37,500 nt of DNA, taken from the NCBI RefSeq assembly GCF_001429295.1, contig NZ_LMJL01000008.1, positions 825,435-862,934 of the forward strand, given 5' to 3'. How positions within the stretch are numbered: position 1 is the first letter of the stretch; each line of letters starts with the position of its first letter. Below, piece after piece: positions 1-7,922 of the stretch. This stretch comes from Flavobacterium sp. Root935 (lineage in GTDB: Bacteria > Bacteroidota > Bacteroidia > Flavobacteriales > Flavobacteriaceae). Below the pieces are notes generated by a model. The model was not told the origin of the DNA. It did not search any database and saw only the letters and a list, made by a program, of their open reading frames with translations. Both the position numbers and the translations under genes were made by a program.

Positions 1-44
<44 letters not shown>

Positions 45-76
45 ATTTGTTTTAAAACTTTATGGCAAAGTTTCTG

Positions 77-151
77 TCGGGGTGGCAGGATTCGAACCTG
101 CGGCCTCCTGCTCCCAAAGCAGGCGCGATAACCGGGCTACGCTACACCCCG
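77..151 (-). tRNA. tRNA-Pro (TGG)
   Basis: A complete cloverleaf can be read on the minus strand: acceptor CGGGGTG pairs with CACCCCG, the anticodon stem CTGCT/AGCAG encloses loop TTGGG with anticodon TGG, and the T-arm carries GGTTCGAATCC. The discriminator is A and CCA is not fully encoded. A 27-nt exact copy of its 5' portion is repeated just upstream at 203-229. Confidence 0.95.
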
Positions 152-182
152 AGCTTTAGTCATAGATTCGTATCTGTGGTCT

Positions 183-200
183 TCCCGATCTCAATCGGGA
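183..200. repeat. TCCCGAT/ATCGGGA palindrome
   Basis: A perfect 7-bp stem with a 4-nt loop abuts the truncated tRNA-Pro copy. A similar TCCCGA-loop-TCGGGA palindrome occurs at 4682-4697, suggesting a dispersed hairpin family. Confidence 0.5.
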
Positions 201-202
201 CA

Positions 203-229
203 CGATAACCGGGCTACGCTACACCCCGA
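203..229 (-). pseudogene. Truncated tRNA-Pro 5' fragment
   Basis: These 27 nt are identical to 126-152, which is the acceptor/D-arm half of the neighbouring tRNA-Pro. There is no anticodon or T-arm, so it cannot be a functional tRNA. Where the rest would continue, a small perfect hairpin (TCCCGAT, 4-nt loop, ATCGGGA; 183-200) is present. It is probably the remnant of a partial tandem duplication in the tRNA array. Confidence 0.8.
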
Positions 230-243
230 AGGCAAAATTTAAG

Positions 244-327
244 CGGAGAGACAGGGACTCGAACCCTGGCGACGGTTACCCGTCGACAGATTAGCAATCT
301 GCTCCATTACCGCTCTGGCACCTCTCC
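244..327 (-). tRNA. tRNA-Ser (GCT)
   Basis: On the minus strand the acceptor GGAGAGG pairs with TCTCTCC (one G-U). The anticodon loop is TTGCTAA with anticodon GCT. A long variable arm (GTCGACGGGTAACCGTCG) is typical of a class II serine tRNA. The discriminator is G. Confidence 0.95.
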
Positions 328-509
328 AAGCTCAAGAAACGTGTTCTGTTTTGCGGTGGCAAAGGTAACACAACATTCCATTTCTCACAACTATTTTTGC
401 GCTTTTTTTTAAGTTTTTTTAATCTTTTTTCTAAAACACTTCACAATCAAACAAATAGAATTAACAAAAATTTCATCTTAAATTTAAAATCGCCCTATTC
501 TACACAAAA

Positions 510-540
510 TTTGAATTTATTCAAATAAAGAGTAAATTTG
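510..540 (+). promoter_or_regulatory. Bacteroidota-type promoter of the thiolase gene
   Basis: TTTG at 510-513 is followed by a 19-nt spacer and TAAATTTG at 533-540. This matches the Bacteroidota primary-sigma consensus TTTG-N19-TAnnTTTG. The ATG follows 24 nt downstream of the -7 element. Confidence 0.75.
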
Positions 541-564
541 CTTTATTAACTAATATTACAGAAA

Positions 565-1743
565 ATGAACAAAAGAGTTGTTATCGTTTCTGCCGTTAGA
601 ACACCTATCGGAAGTTTCATGGGAGGGTTATCTACCGTACCCGCACCAAAATTAGGTGCTGCCGCTATTAAGGGAGCGCTTCAAAAAATTAACCTAGACC
701 CAAAATTAGTTGATGAAGTTTTTATGGGTAACGTAATTCAGGCCGGCGTTGGACAAGCTCCAGCTCGCCAAGCAGCTCTTTTTGCTGGTTTGTCTGAAGA
801 AGTTGCCGCTACAACTGTAAACAAAGTTTGCGCTTCTGGAATGAAAGCGGTTATGTTTGCTGCGCAGGCAATAGCGTGTGGAGATGCTGAAGTAGTTGTT
901 GCAGGCGGAATGGAAAGTATGAGCTTAATTCCTCACTACGTACAAATGCGTGCAGGAAACAAATTTGGTCCAGCTGCAATGCTTGATGGAATGCAGAAAG
1001 ATGGTTTAACAGATGCTTACGATAACAACGCAATGGGAGTTTGCGCTGATTTATGTGCAACTGAATATAACATCAGCCGTGAAGAGCAGGATAATTTTGC
1101 TGTTCAATCTTATGAAAGAAGTGCAAAAGCCTGGGATGCTGGAAAATTTGACAATGAAGTTGTTCCTGTGGAAGTTCCACAAAGACGCGGAGAACCAATT
1201 ATATTTTCAAAAGACGAAGAGTATACTAATGTAAAATTAGACAAGATTCCATCTTTGAGTCCTGTTTTTACAAAAGACGGAACTGTAACTGCCGCTAACG
1301 CATCAACAATTAATGACGGAGCTGCTGCATTAGTTTTAATGTCTGAAGAAAAAGCAAATGAATTGGGATTAAAACCTCTAGCCTATATCAAAGGATATGC
1401 AGATGCAGCACAAGAACCAAAATGGTTTACTACAAGTCCAGCAAAAGCATTACCAAAAGCCTTAGACAAAGCTGGAATTTCAATTTCAGATGTTGATTAT
1501 TTCGAATTTAACGAAGCATTTTCTGTAGTTGGTTTAGCCAATGCAAAAATCTTAAATTTAGATAACGAAAAGATAAACGTTAATGGAGGTGCTGTTTCAT
1601 TAGGACATCCACTGGGTTGTTCAGGAGCGCGTATTATTGTAACTTTACTAAATGTTTTAGAACAAAACAATGCTAAAACAGGTGCCGCTGCAATTTGCAA
1701 CGGAGGCGGAGGCGCATCTGCAATTGTTATCGAAAGAGCTTAA
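565..1743 (+). CDS. atoB: Acetyl-CoA C-acetyltransferase (thiolase)
   Basis: This 392-aa protein has the usual length of a biosynthetic or degradative thiolase, which interconverts two acetyl-CoA with acetoacetyl-CoA and CoA. The nucleophilic Cys89 lies in NKVCASGMKAV, His348 in the GHPLGCSGAR signature, and the C-terminal active-site Cys378 in CNGGGGAS. All three catalytic residues are therefore present. The gene starts 24 nt after a strong promoter and ends just before a stem-loop terminator, so it is probably monocistronic. Its role (beta-oxidation, amino-acid degradation or ketone body use) cannot be told from the context. The family call is secure. The exact chain-length preference is inferred. 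Confidence 0.92.
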   Translation: MNKRVVIVSAVRTPIGSFMGGLSTVPAPKLGAAAIKGALQKINLDPKLVDEVFMGNVIQAGVGQAPARQAALFAGLSEEVAATTVNKVCASGMKAVMFAAQAIACGDAEVVVAGGMESMSLIPHYVQMRAGNKFGPAAMLDGMQKDGLTDAYDNNAMGVCADLCATEYNISREEQDNFAVQSYERSAKAWDAGKFDNEVVPVEVPQRRGEPIIFSKDEEYTNVKLDKIPSLSPVFTKDGTVTAANASTINDGAAALVLMSEEKANELGLKPLAYIKGYADAAQEPKWFTTSPAKALPKALDKAGISISDVDYFEFNEAFSVVGLANAKILNLDNEKINVNGGAVSLGHPLGCSGARIIVTLLNVLEQNNAKTGAAAICNGGGGASAIVIERA

Positions 1744-1756
1744 ATAATATTATCTA

Positions 1757-1794
1757 AAATTAGGAGTTATCAGAAGTTATAACTCCTAATTTTT
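1757..1794 (+). terminator. Rho-independent terminator after thiolase
   Basis: A perfect 14-bp inverted repeat (AAATTAGGAGTTAT / ATAACTCCTAATTT) with an 8-nt loop is followed by T residues. It sits 13 nt after the thiolase stop and upstream of the NlpC/P60 gene. Confidence 0.8.
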
Positions 1795-1813
1795 AACTTA
1801 TAAATTTCCTTAA

Positions 1814-2575
1814 ATGTTTGGAATTTGCAATTTAGCTATAGTACCCGTTCGATCTGAACCAAGTGACAGAAGTGAAATCGTTACACAACTTTTGTTTGGC
1901 GAACATGTCGAAATTTTAGAACGCCATAATCAATGGGCTAAAATAAGAATTCAGTTTGATGACTATGAAGGATGGGTTGATTCGAAACAATACCAGGTAA
2001 TTTCTGAGGCAAATTTCAATCAATTGAGTAAAGAGGCGATTATCCTAAATGCCGATTTAATTGATTACATCACCGCTCCTGACAATTTATTACTTCCAAT
2101 TCCACTTGGAGCTTCGTTATCATTTCTAAATAACAGCGAAATCAATGTTTCTAATTTTGATTTTGAAGGAACGAAAACAAGCGGCATTAAACCTAAAAGC
2201 GCGCTTATAAACACAGCTTTTATGTATTTAAATGCTCCGTATTTATGGGGTGGAAAAACACCTTTCGGAATTGATTGTTCTGGTTTCACTCAAATGGTTT
2301 ACAAATTAAACGGCTATAAAATTCATCGCGATGCCTCACAGCAGGCGCTTGACGGGGAACCTTTAAGCTTTATTGAAGAAAGTGAAGCGGGAGATTTAGC
2401 TTTTTTTGATAACGATGAAGGAAACATTACTCACGTTGGGATTATAATGGATAACAACTACATCATTCACGCAAGTGGAAAAGTTCGCATTGACCGTTTA
2501 GACCACACCGGAATTTATAATCCTGAATTGAATAAACACACTCACAAATTAAGAGTAATCAAGAAAATTATTTAA
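1814..2575 (+). CDS. SH3 / NlpC-P60 cysteine peptidase
   Basis: The 253-aa protein has an N-terminal bacterial SH3-like region (about residues 1-65, with the typical VPVRSEPSDRSE and GWVDSKQYQ segments). A C-terminal NlpC/P60 domain follows (about 125-250). The catalytic Cys155 is in FGIDCSGFTQ, His207 in THVGII, and the third polar residue His219 in YIIHASG. The family cleaves peptidoglycan stem peptides, often the gamma-D-Glu-diaminopimelate bond. No signal peptide is evident, so it may act on recycled muropeptides in the cytoplasm or be exported in an unrecognised way. It sits alone on the plus strand behind the thiolase terminator. Confidence 0.88.
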   Translation: MFGICNLAIVPVRSEPSDRSEIVTQLLFGEHVEILERHNQWAKIRIQFDDYEGWVDSKQYQVISEANFNQLSKEAIILNADLIDYITAPDNLLLPIPLGASLSFLNNSEINVSNFDFEGTKTSGIKPKSALINTAFMYLNAPYLWGGKTPFGIDCSGFTQMVYKLNGYKIHRDASQQALDGEPLSFIEESEAGDLAFFDNDEGNITHVGIIMDNNYIIHASGKVRIDRLDHTGIYNPELNKHTHKLRVIKKII

Positions 2576-2660
2576 AACACAAAATTAACAACGATTTAAA
2601 CAAAGTTTACCATCATTCCAACGGTAATAAATAATTCGTGTAAATTATTGCAATTAGTGT

Positions 2661-3506
2661 TTAAGCACTTAATCTAATCGTCTTTCTAAATTCAGAAGGG
2701 CTATACCCTTTTTGTTTTCTAAAAAACTTATTGAAATGGCTTTCATCCGTAAAACCAAATTCATAAGCAATTTCGTTAATACGTTTATCGCTGAATTGCA
2801 AACGATGTTCAATCAGTTTTGTTTTGTAATTGCTGATGTATTGCTGCATCGTTTCACTTGCATGTTTCTTGAAATAACGACCTAAATAAGTATTCGAAAT
2901 TCCGAAATAATCGCTGATCGATTCTGCTTTAATCTTCTCAGGATAATAAATATTGTTCTGTATATATTGCAGAATATCCATTGCTTTTCCTTCGGTGCCA
3001 ATATTAACTTGTTCAGGAAGGTATTTTGCAATATTTCTTGCTACAATAATAATCAAAGTATTTACCAGTTGTTGAATCAATTCCTGATTGTAAACATCTT
3101 TGTCGTTATGCTCTCGGCAAATTGCTTCGATCATTACTTTAACCAGACATTTATCGGCATCATTTTTTAAAATACAGCCCGGCTGATGATTAGCATTTTG
3201 CAGAATGTATTCTAAACGCTGTACATTTTCATTCTGCAGACTTGAATTCTTTAAATAAATATCATTAAAACGCAAAAAGAAAAACTTCGTTTCGGTTTTA
3301 ATCGTAAAATTATGACAGTCTTCAGGCGTTAATAAAAACATATGTCCAGCATCATATTCAAAAATATTTTTGTTGATACACTGCCTTCCTGTTCCGCTTA
3401 AAATGTACACCAATTCAAAGAAATTATGACGATCACCAACATCTGGATATTCATCTAAAGTCTCAAAAGAAACCGTAAAAGGTTCGTATAAATTCTCTTT
3501 TTTCAT
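2661..3506 (-). CDS. AraC-family transcriptional regulator
   Basis: The protein has an N-terminal cupin-like sensor domain (about residues 10-130) and two C-terminal helix-turn-helix motifs. The second is recognisable as INEIAYEFGFTDESHFNKFF, followed by FRKQKGYSPSEFRK. I start it at the ATG beginning MKKENLYEPF, giving 281 aa. A longer reading would need a TTG nine codons upstream and would run into the promoter. It is divergent from the aldo/keto reductase gene, so control of that gene and of the following mdaB/ygiN pair is plausible but inferred. The effector is unknown. Confidence 0.88.
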   Translation of the reverse strand: MKKENLYEPFTVSFETLDEYPDVGDRHNFFELVYILSGTGRQCINKNIFEYDAGHMFLLTPEDCHNFTIKTETKFFFLRFNDIYLKNSSLQNENVQRLEYILQNANHQPGCILKNDADKCLVKVMIEAICREHNDKDVYNQELIQQLVNTLIIIVARNIAKYLPEQVNIGTEGKAMDILQYIQNNIYYPEKIKAESISDYFGISNTYLGRYFKKHASETMQQYISNYKTKLIEHRLQFSDKRINEIAYEFGFTDESHFNKFFRKQKGYSPSEFRKTIRLSA

Positions 3507-3530
3507 GACGCTGATAATTATTTGAAGTTG

Positions 3531-3563
3531 CAAATTTACATAAAAAAGACAAATATATACAAA
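3531..3563 (-). promoter_or_regulatory. Promoter of the araC-type gene
   Basis: On the minus strand TAAATTTG (3531-3538) lies 25 nt before the ATG, with a TTTG (3560-3563) 21 nt upstream of it. This matches the Bacteroidota promoter pattern. A divergent TAATTTTG at 3585-3592 may serve the aldo/keto reductase gene. Confidence 0.6.
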
Positions 3564-3626
3564 TTAATAGTCGTAAAAACAGTATAATTTTGCCAAGTGA
3601 AATTTAAGATTTAAAAATACAATATC

Positions 3627-4613
3627 ATGGAATATAGAAAATTAGGCAGCTCAGAACTTGAACTATCAACCATTACATACGGCGCTTTTGCTATTGGAGG
3701 AACAATGTGGGGTGGAACAGAAAAAAAAGATTCAATAGACTCGATTCATGCTTCAATCGATCATGGTGTTACCACAATCGACACCGCTCCTTTCTATGGA
3801 TTTGGTTTAAGTGAAGAAATGATTGGTGAAGCAATTAAAAGCGCAGATCGTTCTAAAGTTCAGTTACTAACAAAATTTGGTTTGGTTTGGGACGGAAGTA
3901 ATAACGGAAAAGGTGATTTCTTTTTTGATGCTGATGACAACGGAAAAAAAGTTCCTGTATACAAATATTCATCAAAGGAAAATGTGATTAAAGAAGTTGA
4001 AGAAAGCTTAAAACGCCTTCAAACTGATTACATTGACCTTTTACAAATTCACTGGCCAGATGCTACAACACCAATTTCTGAAACAATGGAAGCTGTAGAA
4101 ACCTTAATACAACAAGGAAAAATCAGAGCTTTTGGAGTAAGTAATTACAATGTGGCACAAATTAAAGAAGCACAAAAAACAGTTCAAATTGCTTCAAACC
4201 AAGTAGCGTACAGCATGCTGAACCGCAAAATTGAAACCGATTTAATTCCATTTACACTCGCCGAAAACATCGGAATTATTGCTTACAGCCCGATGGAAAG
4301 AGGTTTACTAACTGGAAAATATTTTACAGATAGTAAATTAAAAGAAAGCGATCATAGAAATGGTTACTTCGGTCAATTCGACCTTCAAAAAGTAAAAACT
4401 TTGGTAGAAGAACTAAGTTCGCTGGCAAACGCAAAACACATTTCAATTTCGCAATTGGTTTTACGCTGGACAAGCTTACAAAAAGGAATCGCAATAGTTT
4501 TGGCTGGAGCTAGAAATGCCGAACAAGCCATTTCAAATGCAAAAACAATGGATTTCGATTTATCAGTTTCAGAATTAGATTTCATTAATCAGGCAATTTC
4601 GAAACTTAAATAA
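3627..4613 (+). CDS. Aldo/keto reductase
   Basis: This 328-aa TIM-barrel oxidoreductase is of the usual family length. It presumably reduces aldehydes or ketones with NADPH in the cytoplasm. The catalytic tetrad is complete: Asp52 and Tyr57 (TIDTAPFYGFG), Lys83 (LLTKFG) and His142 (LLQIHWPD). The C-terminal cofactor-binding region IAIVLAGARNAEQ is also seen. Divergence from the AraC-type gene suggests that regulator controls it. A TAATTTTG element lies 35 nt before the start. The substrate is not predictable. Confidence 0.9.
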   Translation: MEYRKLGSSELELSTITYGAFAIGGTMWGGTEKKDSIDSIHASIDHGVTTIDTAPFYGFGLSEEMIGEAIKSADRSKVQLLTKFGLVWDGSNNGKGDFFFDADDNGKKVPVYKYSSKENVIKEVEESLKRLQTDYIDLLQIHWPDATTPISETMEAVETLIQQGKIRAFGVSNYNVAQIKEAQKTVQIASNQVAYSMLNRKIETDLIPFTLAENIGIIAYSPMERGLLTGKYFTDSKLKESDHRNGYFGQFDLQKVKTLVEELSSLANAKHISISQLVLRWTSLQKGIAIVLAGARNAEQAISNAKTMDFDLSVSELDFINQAISKLK

Positions 4614-4618
4614 TATTC

Positions 4619-4769
4619 TTTTAAACACATAGAAAAATAGTTTTTTGTTCTGGTTAAAGGCGTTTCACTTTCATCAACATATCCCGAGGCTTCGGGACTA
4701 TGTGTTAGAAACTAGTTTCTATTCATTCCTTTTCAAGAAAGAAAATCTATGTTTCTATGTGTTAAAAAC
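4619..4769. repeat. Intergenic repeat with CACATAGAAA inverted ends
   Basis: AACACATAGAAA at 4624-4635 is inverted as TTTCTATGTGTT at 4752-4763. Between them lies a TCCCGA/TCGGGA palindrome (4682-4697). The left part (TTTTAAACACATAGAAA and then AAAGGCGTTTCACTT) recurs at 13357-13425 after nirB, so this is a dispersed element rather than local structure. Confidence 0.65.
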
Positions 4770-4795
4770 AATCTCAAAATTTAAATAATTAGAAT

Positions 4796-4882
4796 TTGGG
4801 CGTGTCCCTCCGGGTCGGGCTTTCGGCTATATCTTTTGCTCCATTTCATTACGCAAAAGGATACCGCCTCAATCCCTCACGC
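4796..4882. repeat. GC-rich structured intergenic repeat
   Basis: This block is much richer in G+C than its surroundings. It begins GGGCGTGTCCC and ends CCCTCACGC, with GCGTG/CACGC complementary ends. An inner stem is formed by ATCTTTTGC and GCAAAAGGAT. It resembles an abundant Flavobacterium intergenic repeat that I recall from other genomes. It precedes mdaB by about 30 nt, so it lies in that gene's leader. No coding potential was seen. Confidence 0.65.
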
Positions 4883-4914
4883 ATCCATTTTCATAAGAAA
4901 CAATAATTTTTAAA

Positions 4915-5520
4915 ATGAAAAAAATATTTATAATCAACGGCGGACAAAAATTCGCACATTCAGGCGGACAATTCAATAAAACAGTTCAGGATTGGACAGT
5001 TGAATTTCTTTCAAAAAACAATAATTATGAGATAAAGACAACTCATATAGAAGACAATATCGATCTTCAGGAAGAAGTAGAAAAATTCGTTTGGGCAGAT
5101 TTAATTATCTATCACACACCCGTTTGGTGGTTTCAACTGCCAAATCTTTTTAAAAAATATATCGATGATGTTTTTACACAGGGACACAACAACGGAATCT
5201 ATAAAAGTGACGGAAGAAGCCGCGTAAATCCAGACATCAACTACGGAACAGGCGGACTTTTACACGGTCGTAAATATATGCTGACAACCAGTTGGAATGC
5301 TCCAAAAACAGCGTTTACATTGCCCGGAGAATTCTTCGAAGAAACTTCTGTTGACGACGGCGTAATGTTTGGTTTTCATAAAATGAATAAATTTACAGGA
5401 ATGGAACGCATAAACGGATTCCATTTTCATGATGTAGAAAAAGGCGCAACACCAGAAAATATCGTTATCTTTAAAGAAGATTATACGAAACATTTGGAAG
5501 AAACTTTTAAAAACTTATAA
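4915..5520 (+). CDS. mdaB: MdaB-like NAD(P)H:quinone oxidoreductase
   Basis: The 201-aa flavodoxin-fold protein starts MKKIFIINGGQKFAHSGGQ, the usual MdaB opening. The flavin-site segment VWWFQLPNLFKKYIDDVF and the region TSWNAPKTAF are also typical. The family carries out two-electron quinone reduction with FAD and NAD(P)H, protecting against redox cycling. It ends 1 nt before the ygiN-like start, so the two are cotranscribed. The same pairing exists in Escherichia coli (mdaB-ygiN), where YgiN is a quinol monooxygenase. The AraC regulator and aldo/keto reductase upstream suggest an electrophile-stress unit. Confidence 0.88.
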   Translation: MKKIFIINGGQKFAHSGGQFNKTVQDWTVEFLSKNNNYEIKTTHIEDNIDLQEEVEKFVWADLIIYHTPVWWFQLPNLFKKYIDDVFTQGHNNGIYKSDGRSRVNPDINYGTGGLLHGRKYMLTTSWNAPKTAFTLPGEFFEETSVDDGVMFGFHKMNKFTGMERINGFHFHDVEKGATPENIVIFKEDYTKHLEETFKNL

Positions 5521-5521
5521 T

Positions 5522-5800
5522 ATGATTTCGATTACCGCAATTTTAAAAAGTAAACCAGAGAACTTAATTGAAGTTCAAAATATGCTGACACATTTAGTAA
5601 CCGAAACTAGAAAAGAAGCAGCATGTATTCGTTACGATTTACATACTTCCGACAACGTATTTATTCTTTGGGAAGAATGGAGAGATCAAATTGGTCTAGA
5701 TTTACATAACGCACAATCCTATTTAATTGATTTTATTTCAAAAACCGAAAGCTTAGTCGCAAGCCCAATTCAAGTTTACAAAACAGCTCAAATTTTATAA
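5522..5800 (+). CDS. YgiN-like antibiotic-biosynthesis-monooxygenase-fold protein
   Basis: This 92-aa ABM ferredoxin-like-fold protein has family-typical segments: MISITAILKSKPENL, an RYDLHTSDN strand and FILWEEWRD. Members are small cofactor-independent oxygenases. YgiN of E. coli oxidises menadiol. It is immediately downstream of mdaB, which would supply quinol, so a quinone-quinol handling pair is the simplest reading. Function is inferred from the family and neighbourhood. Confidence 0.82.
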   Translation: MISITAILKSKPENLIEVQNMLTHLVTETRKEAACIRYDLHTSDNVFILWEEWRDQIGLDLHNAQSYLIDFISKTESLVASPIQVYKTAQIL

Positions 5801-5809
5801 AGGTTTTCC

Positions 5810-5883
5810 GCCACTAATTCACGAATTAATTAATCTAAACTTTACACATATAGATTCTAAAAATAAATTCGTGAATTCGTGGC
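5810..5883. repeat. CCACGAATT-type inverted repeat
   Basis: Two 19-nt arms (5810-5828 and 5865-5883; GCCACTAATTCACGAATTA versus AAATTCGTGAATTCGTGGC) pair with two mismatches. It lies between the convergent ygiN-like and methyltransferase genes, where its hairpin could serve as a bidirectional terminator. The 7693-7820 element has the same outer motif. Confidence 0.6.
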
Positions 5884-5891
5884 TATAAAAA

Positions 5892-6599
5892 CTACTTTAT
5901 TCCCCCAAAAGCGCCAAAACACATATTCTTGTGTAAAATTTCTACCTTAGAAAAACCTACTTTTTTCATTAAATCCAATTGGTAATTCATAGATCTTGGC
6001 GTATCTTCTTTAGCAATATAATCGAATACATTTTTGCGATATACTGCTCCGCCAATGCCTTCTAAATATTCGCCATAAATCTGCCAGGTATATTCATTCA
6101 ACAAATCGGTATCCTGTGTAATCAAATCAGAAATCATAAGACATCCACCTGGTTTTAACAATTTAAACAATTTGGTAAAAGTAGTTTCCCAATCTTGATC
6201 GTCTCTCAAATGGTGCAAAACAGCACCAGCTAAAATAATATCAAAACTGTTTTCTTCTAAATCTATTTCTCTAATATCCCCTTGTTTCACAATAACTTTT
6301 CCATTTGTTTCTGCTGAGACTCTTTCAAAAGCTTTATCCAACATCGGTAAACTCAAATCGACCAAAGTACAGCTTAAGTTTGGCACTTTAGACAACATCT
6401 TTAAAGTATAGTTCCCAGCACCGCATCCCACATCCAAAACAGTTGCTGCATTAGGAACAATTCGTTTTGAAGCTTCGGTTATTAATTCTAAAGAAATAGT
6501 AGCATCGATTGTTGCCACTTGACCAGTTTCTAAATTTGAAAATCGTTCGACATCCTTGTCAAATCTTTCCTTGATTTCTTCAATAGTTGATTTTTTCAT
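5892..6599 (-). CDS. Class I SAM-dependent methyltransferase
   Basis: The 235-aa protein has the Rossmann methyltransferase signature VLDVGCGAGNYTLKML (residues 54-69), an acidic motif II around LVDLSLPMLDKA, and the DIILAGAVLHHL segment. The substrate cannot be deduced. It is divergent from a LysR regulator about 200 nt upstream, a frequent regulator-target arrangement. The 200-nt spacer contains an imperfect inverted repeat built on CTCTCGCAGA. Confidence 0.85.
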   Translation of the reverse strand: MKKSTIEEIKERFDKDVERFSNLETGQVATIDATISLELITEASKRIVPNAATVLDVGCGAGNYTLKMLSKVPNLSCTLVDLSLPMLDKAFERVSAETNGKVIVKQGDIREIDLEENSFDIILAGAVLHHLRDDQDWETTFTKLFKLLKPGGCLMISDLITQDTDLLNEYTWQIYGEYLEGIGGAVYRKNVFDYIAKEDTPRSMNYQLDLMKKVGFSKVEILHKNMCFGAFGGIK

Positions 6600-6803
6600 T
6601 GTCTTTTGTTTTTTTAATCTCTCGCAGATTTCGCGAATCTTTATGCTATTATAGATTGGAAATATTATGGTTTAGACGATTTTATCTAAATTAATAATCT
6701 GCTTTATCTGCGAGAGGCTTATTTTCTGATTTTTCAAAACTATTCTTTTCATAAATACTTTAAAAATACTATTTTTATCAATTAATAATACTTTTAAGGT
6801 ATC

Positions 6804-7688
6804 ATGGAATTACGTCATTTAAAATATTTTTTGGCTGTAGCCGAAGAATTAAACTTTACTAAAGCATCAGAAAAACTGTTTATTTCACAGCCACCGCTGA
6901 GCCGTCAAATTGCTGAATTGGAAGAAGAACTTCAGGCAAAGCTTTTTATTCGGAACAATAAAAAAGTAGAACTTACAGAAGCAGGAAAATATTTTGAAAA
7001 AGAAGTAAAAACCCTTTTTCAAGATTTGGAACGAATTTCATTAAAAACAAAAAAAATCGCAGAGAACGTTTCGGGTGAATTCAGAATCGCGTATATCAGT
7101 TCCATTTATTCGGCTGTTATTTCAGATTTAATCAAGCATTTAAAGTCGCAATTTCCGTATGTCAATTTCAAACTTTTTGAAGTTTCAACAACAAAACAAA
7201 TTACAGCATTAGAACAAGGAAAAATCGAAATGGGAATAATTCGTTCACCAATACAATCTCCTAAGATAAAAGCACACTTATGGTTTCAGGACGGATTTTC
7301 TATTGTTTTTAATAAAAACATGATTCAATTAAAATCTGAAAAAGATATTTTGGATTTAAGAGACGAAACTTTCGTGTTTTTCAACAAAGATTATGCACCT
7401 CATTATCATGAAGTTTTGTTAGAACTTTGTGCTTTTTATGGCTTTACGCCGAAAATCATCCATGAAGCAAACAACATTAACTCTATTGTACAATTAGTGA
7501 AGAATGGATTAGGAATTTCGATCGTCCCTTCGAATATTGCTAAAAACAATCAGGATTCTGAGATAGGATTTATCGAATTAAAAAAAGTAAATCTTTTTAC
7601 CGATGTTTCACTGATTACTTCAAAAGAAGATGATTCTGAAATTACAAAAACGGCTGTTGCTTTTTTATTGAATTTTTCTAAGAAATAA
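6804..7688 (+). CDS. LysR-family transcriptional regulator
   Basis: The 294-aa protein opens with a classical LysR winged helix (MELRHLKYFLAVAEELNFTK, then SQPPLSRQIAELEEEL, residues 1-60). A periplasmic-binding-protein-like effector domain follows (about 90-290). Length is typical. It is divergent from the methyltransferase gene, which it probably controls. The effector is unknown. Confidence 0.9.
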   Translation: MELRHLKYFLAVAEELNFTKASEKLFISQPPLSRQIAELEEELQAKLFIRNNKKVELTEAGKYFEKEVKTLFQDLERISLKTKKIAENVSGEFRIAYISSIYSAVISDLIKHLKSQFPYVNFKLFEVSTTKQITALEQGKIEMGIIRSPIQSPKIKAHLWFQDGFSIVFNKNMIQLKSEKDILDLRDETFVFFNKDYAPHYHEVLLELCAFYGFTPKIIHEANNINSIVQLVKNGLGISIVPSNIAKNNQDSEIGFIELKKVNLFTDVSLITSKEDDSEITKTAVAFLLNFSKK

Positions 7689-7692
7689 AAAA

Positions 7693-7820
7693 CTGCCACG
7701 AATTACAACAATTTTCACGAATTATTTTAAAACAAAGGAAATCCGTAAAATCTAAATATAAAACGTATTTAAATTGCAGCATATAAAACAATTCGTGAAA
7801 ATTGTTGTAATTCGTGGCAG
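7693..7820. repeat. 128-bp element with 31-bp perfect inverted ends
   Basis: Arms 7693-7723 and 7790-7820 are perfect reverse complements over 31 nt, beginning CTGCCACGAATTACAACAAT. The 66-nt centre has no coding potential. The element lies just after the LysR stop and could act as a terminator in RNA. It also looks like a MITE or REP-type dispersed element, because the outer CCACGAATT motif recurs at 5810-5883. No target-site duplication was recognised. Confidence 0.75.
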
Positions 7821-7922
7821 ACAAAAATTTCGTTACAATTTATCACACGAATTGCAGTAAGAAAAACAGAAAGTTTAAATATCTTAGCAAATTCAAATTC
7901 TACAATAAAATTTCAATATAAA

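Noticed and set aside
200..229. Phage or island attachment site at tRNA-Pro
   Set aside because: The duplicated part is the 5' half rather than the 3' end usually used, and no integrase is seen nearby.
3507..3533. Nine-codon N-terminal extension of the AraC regulator
   Set aside because: It needs a TTG start inside the promoter -7 region. The ATG at 3506 is better placed.
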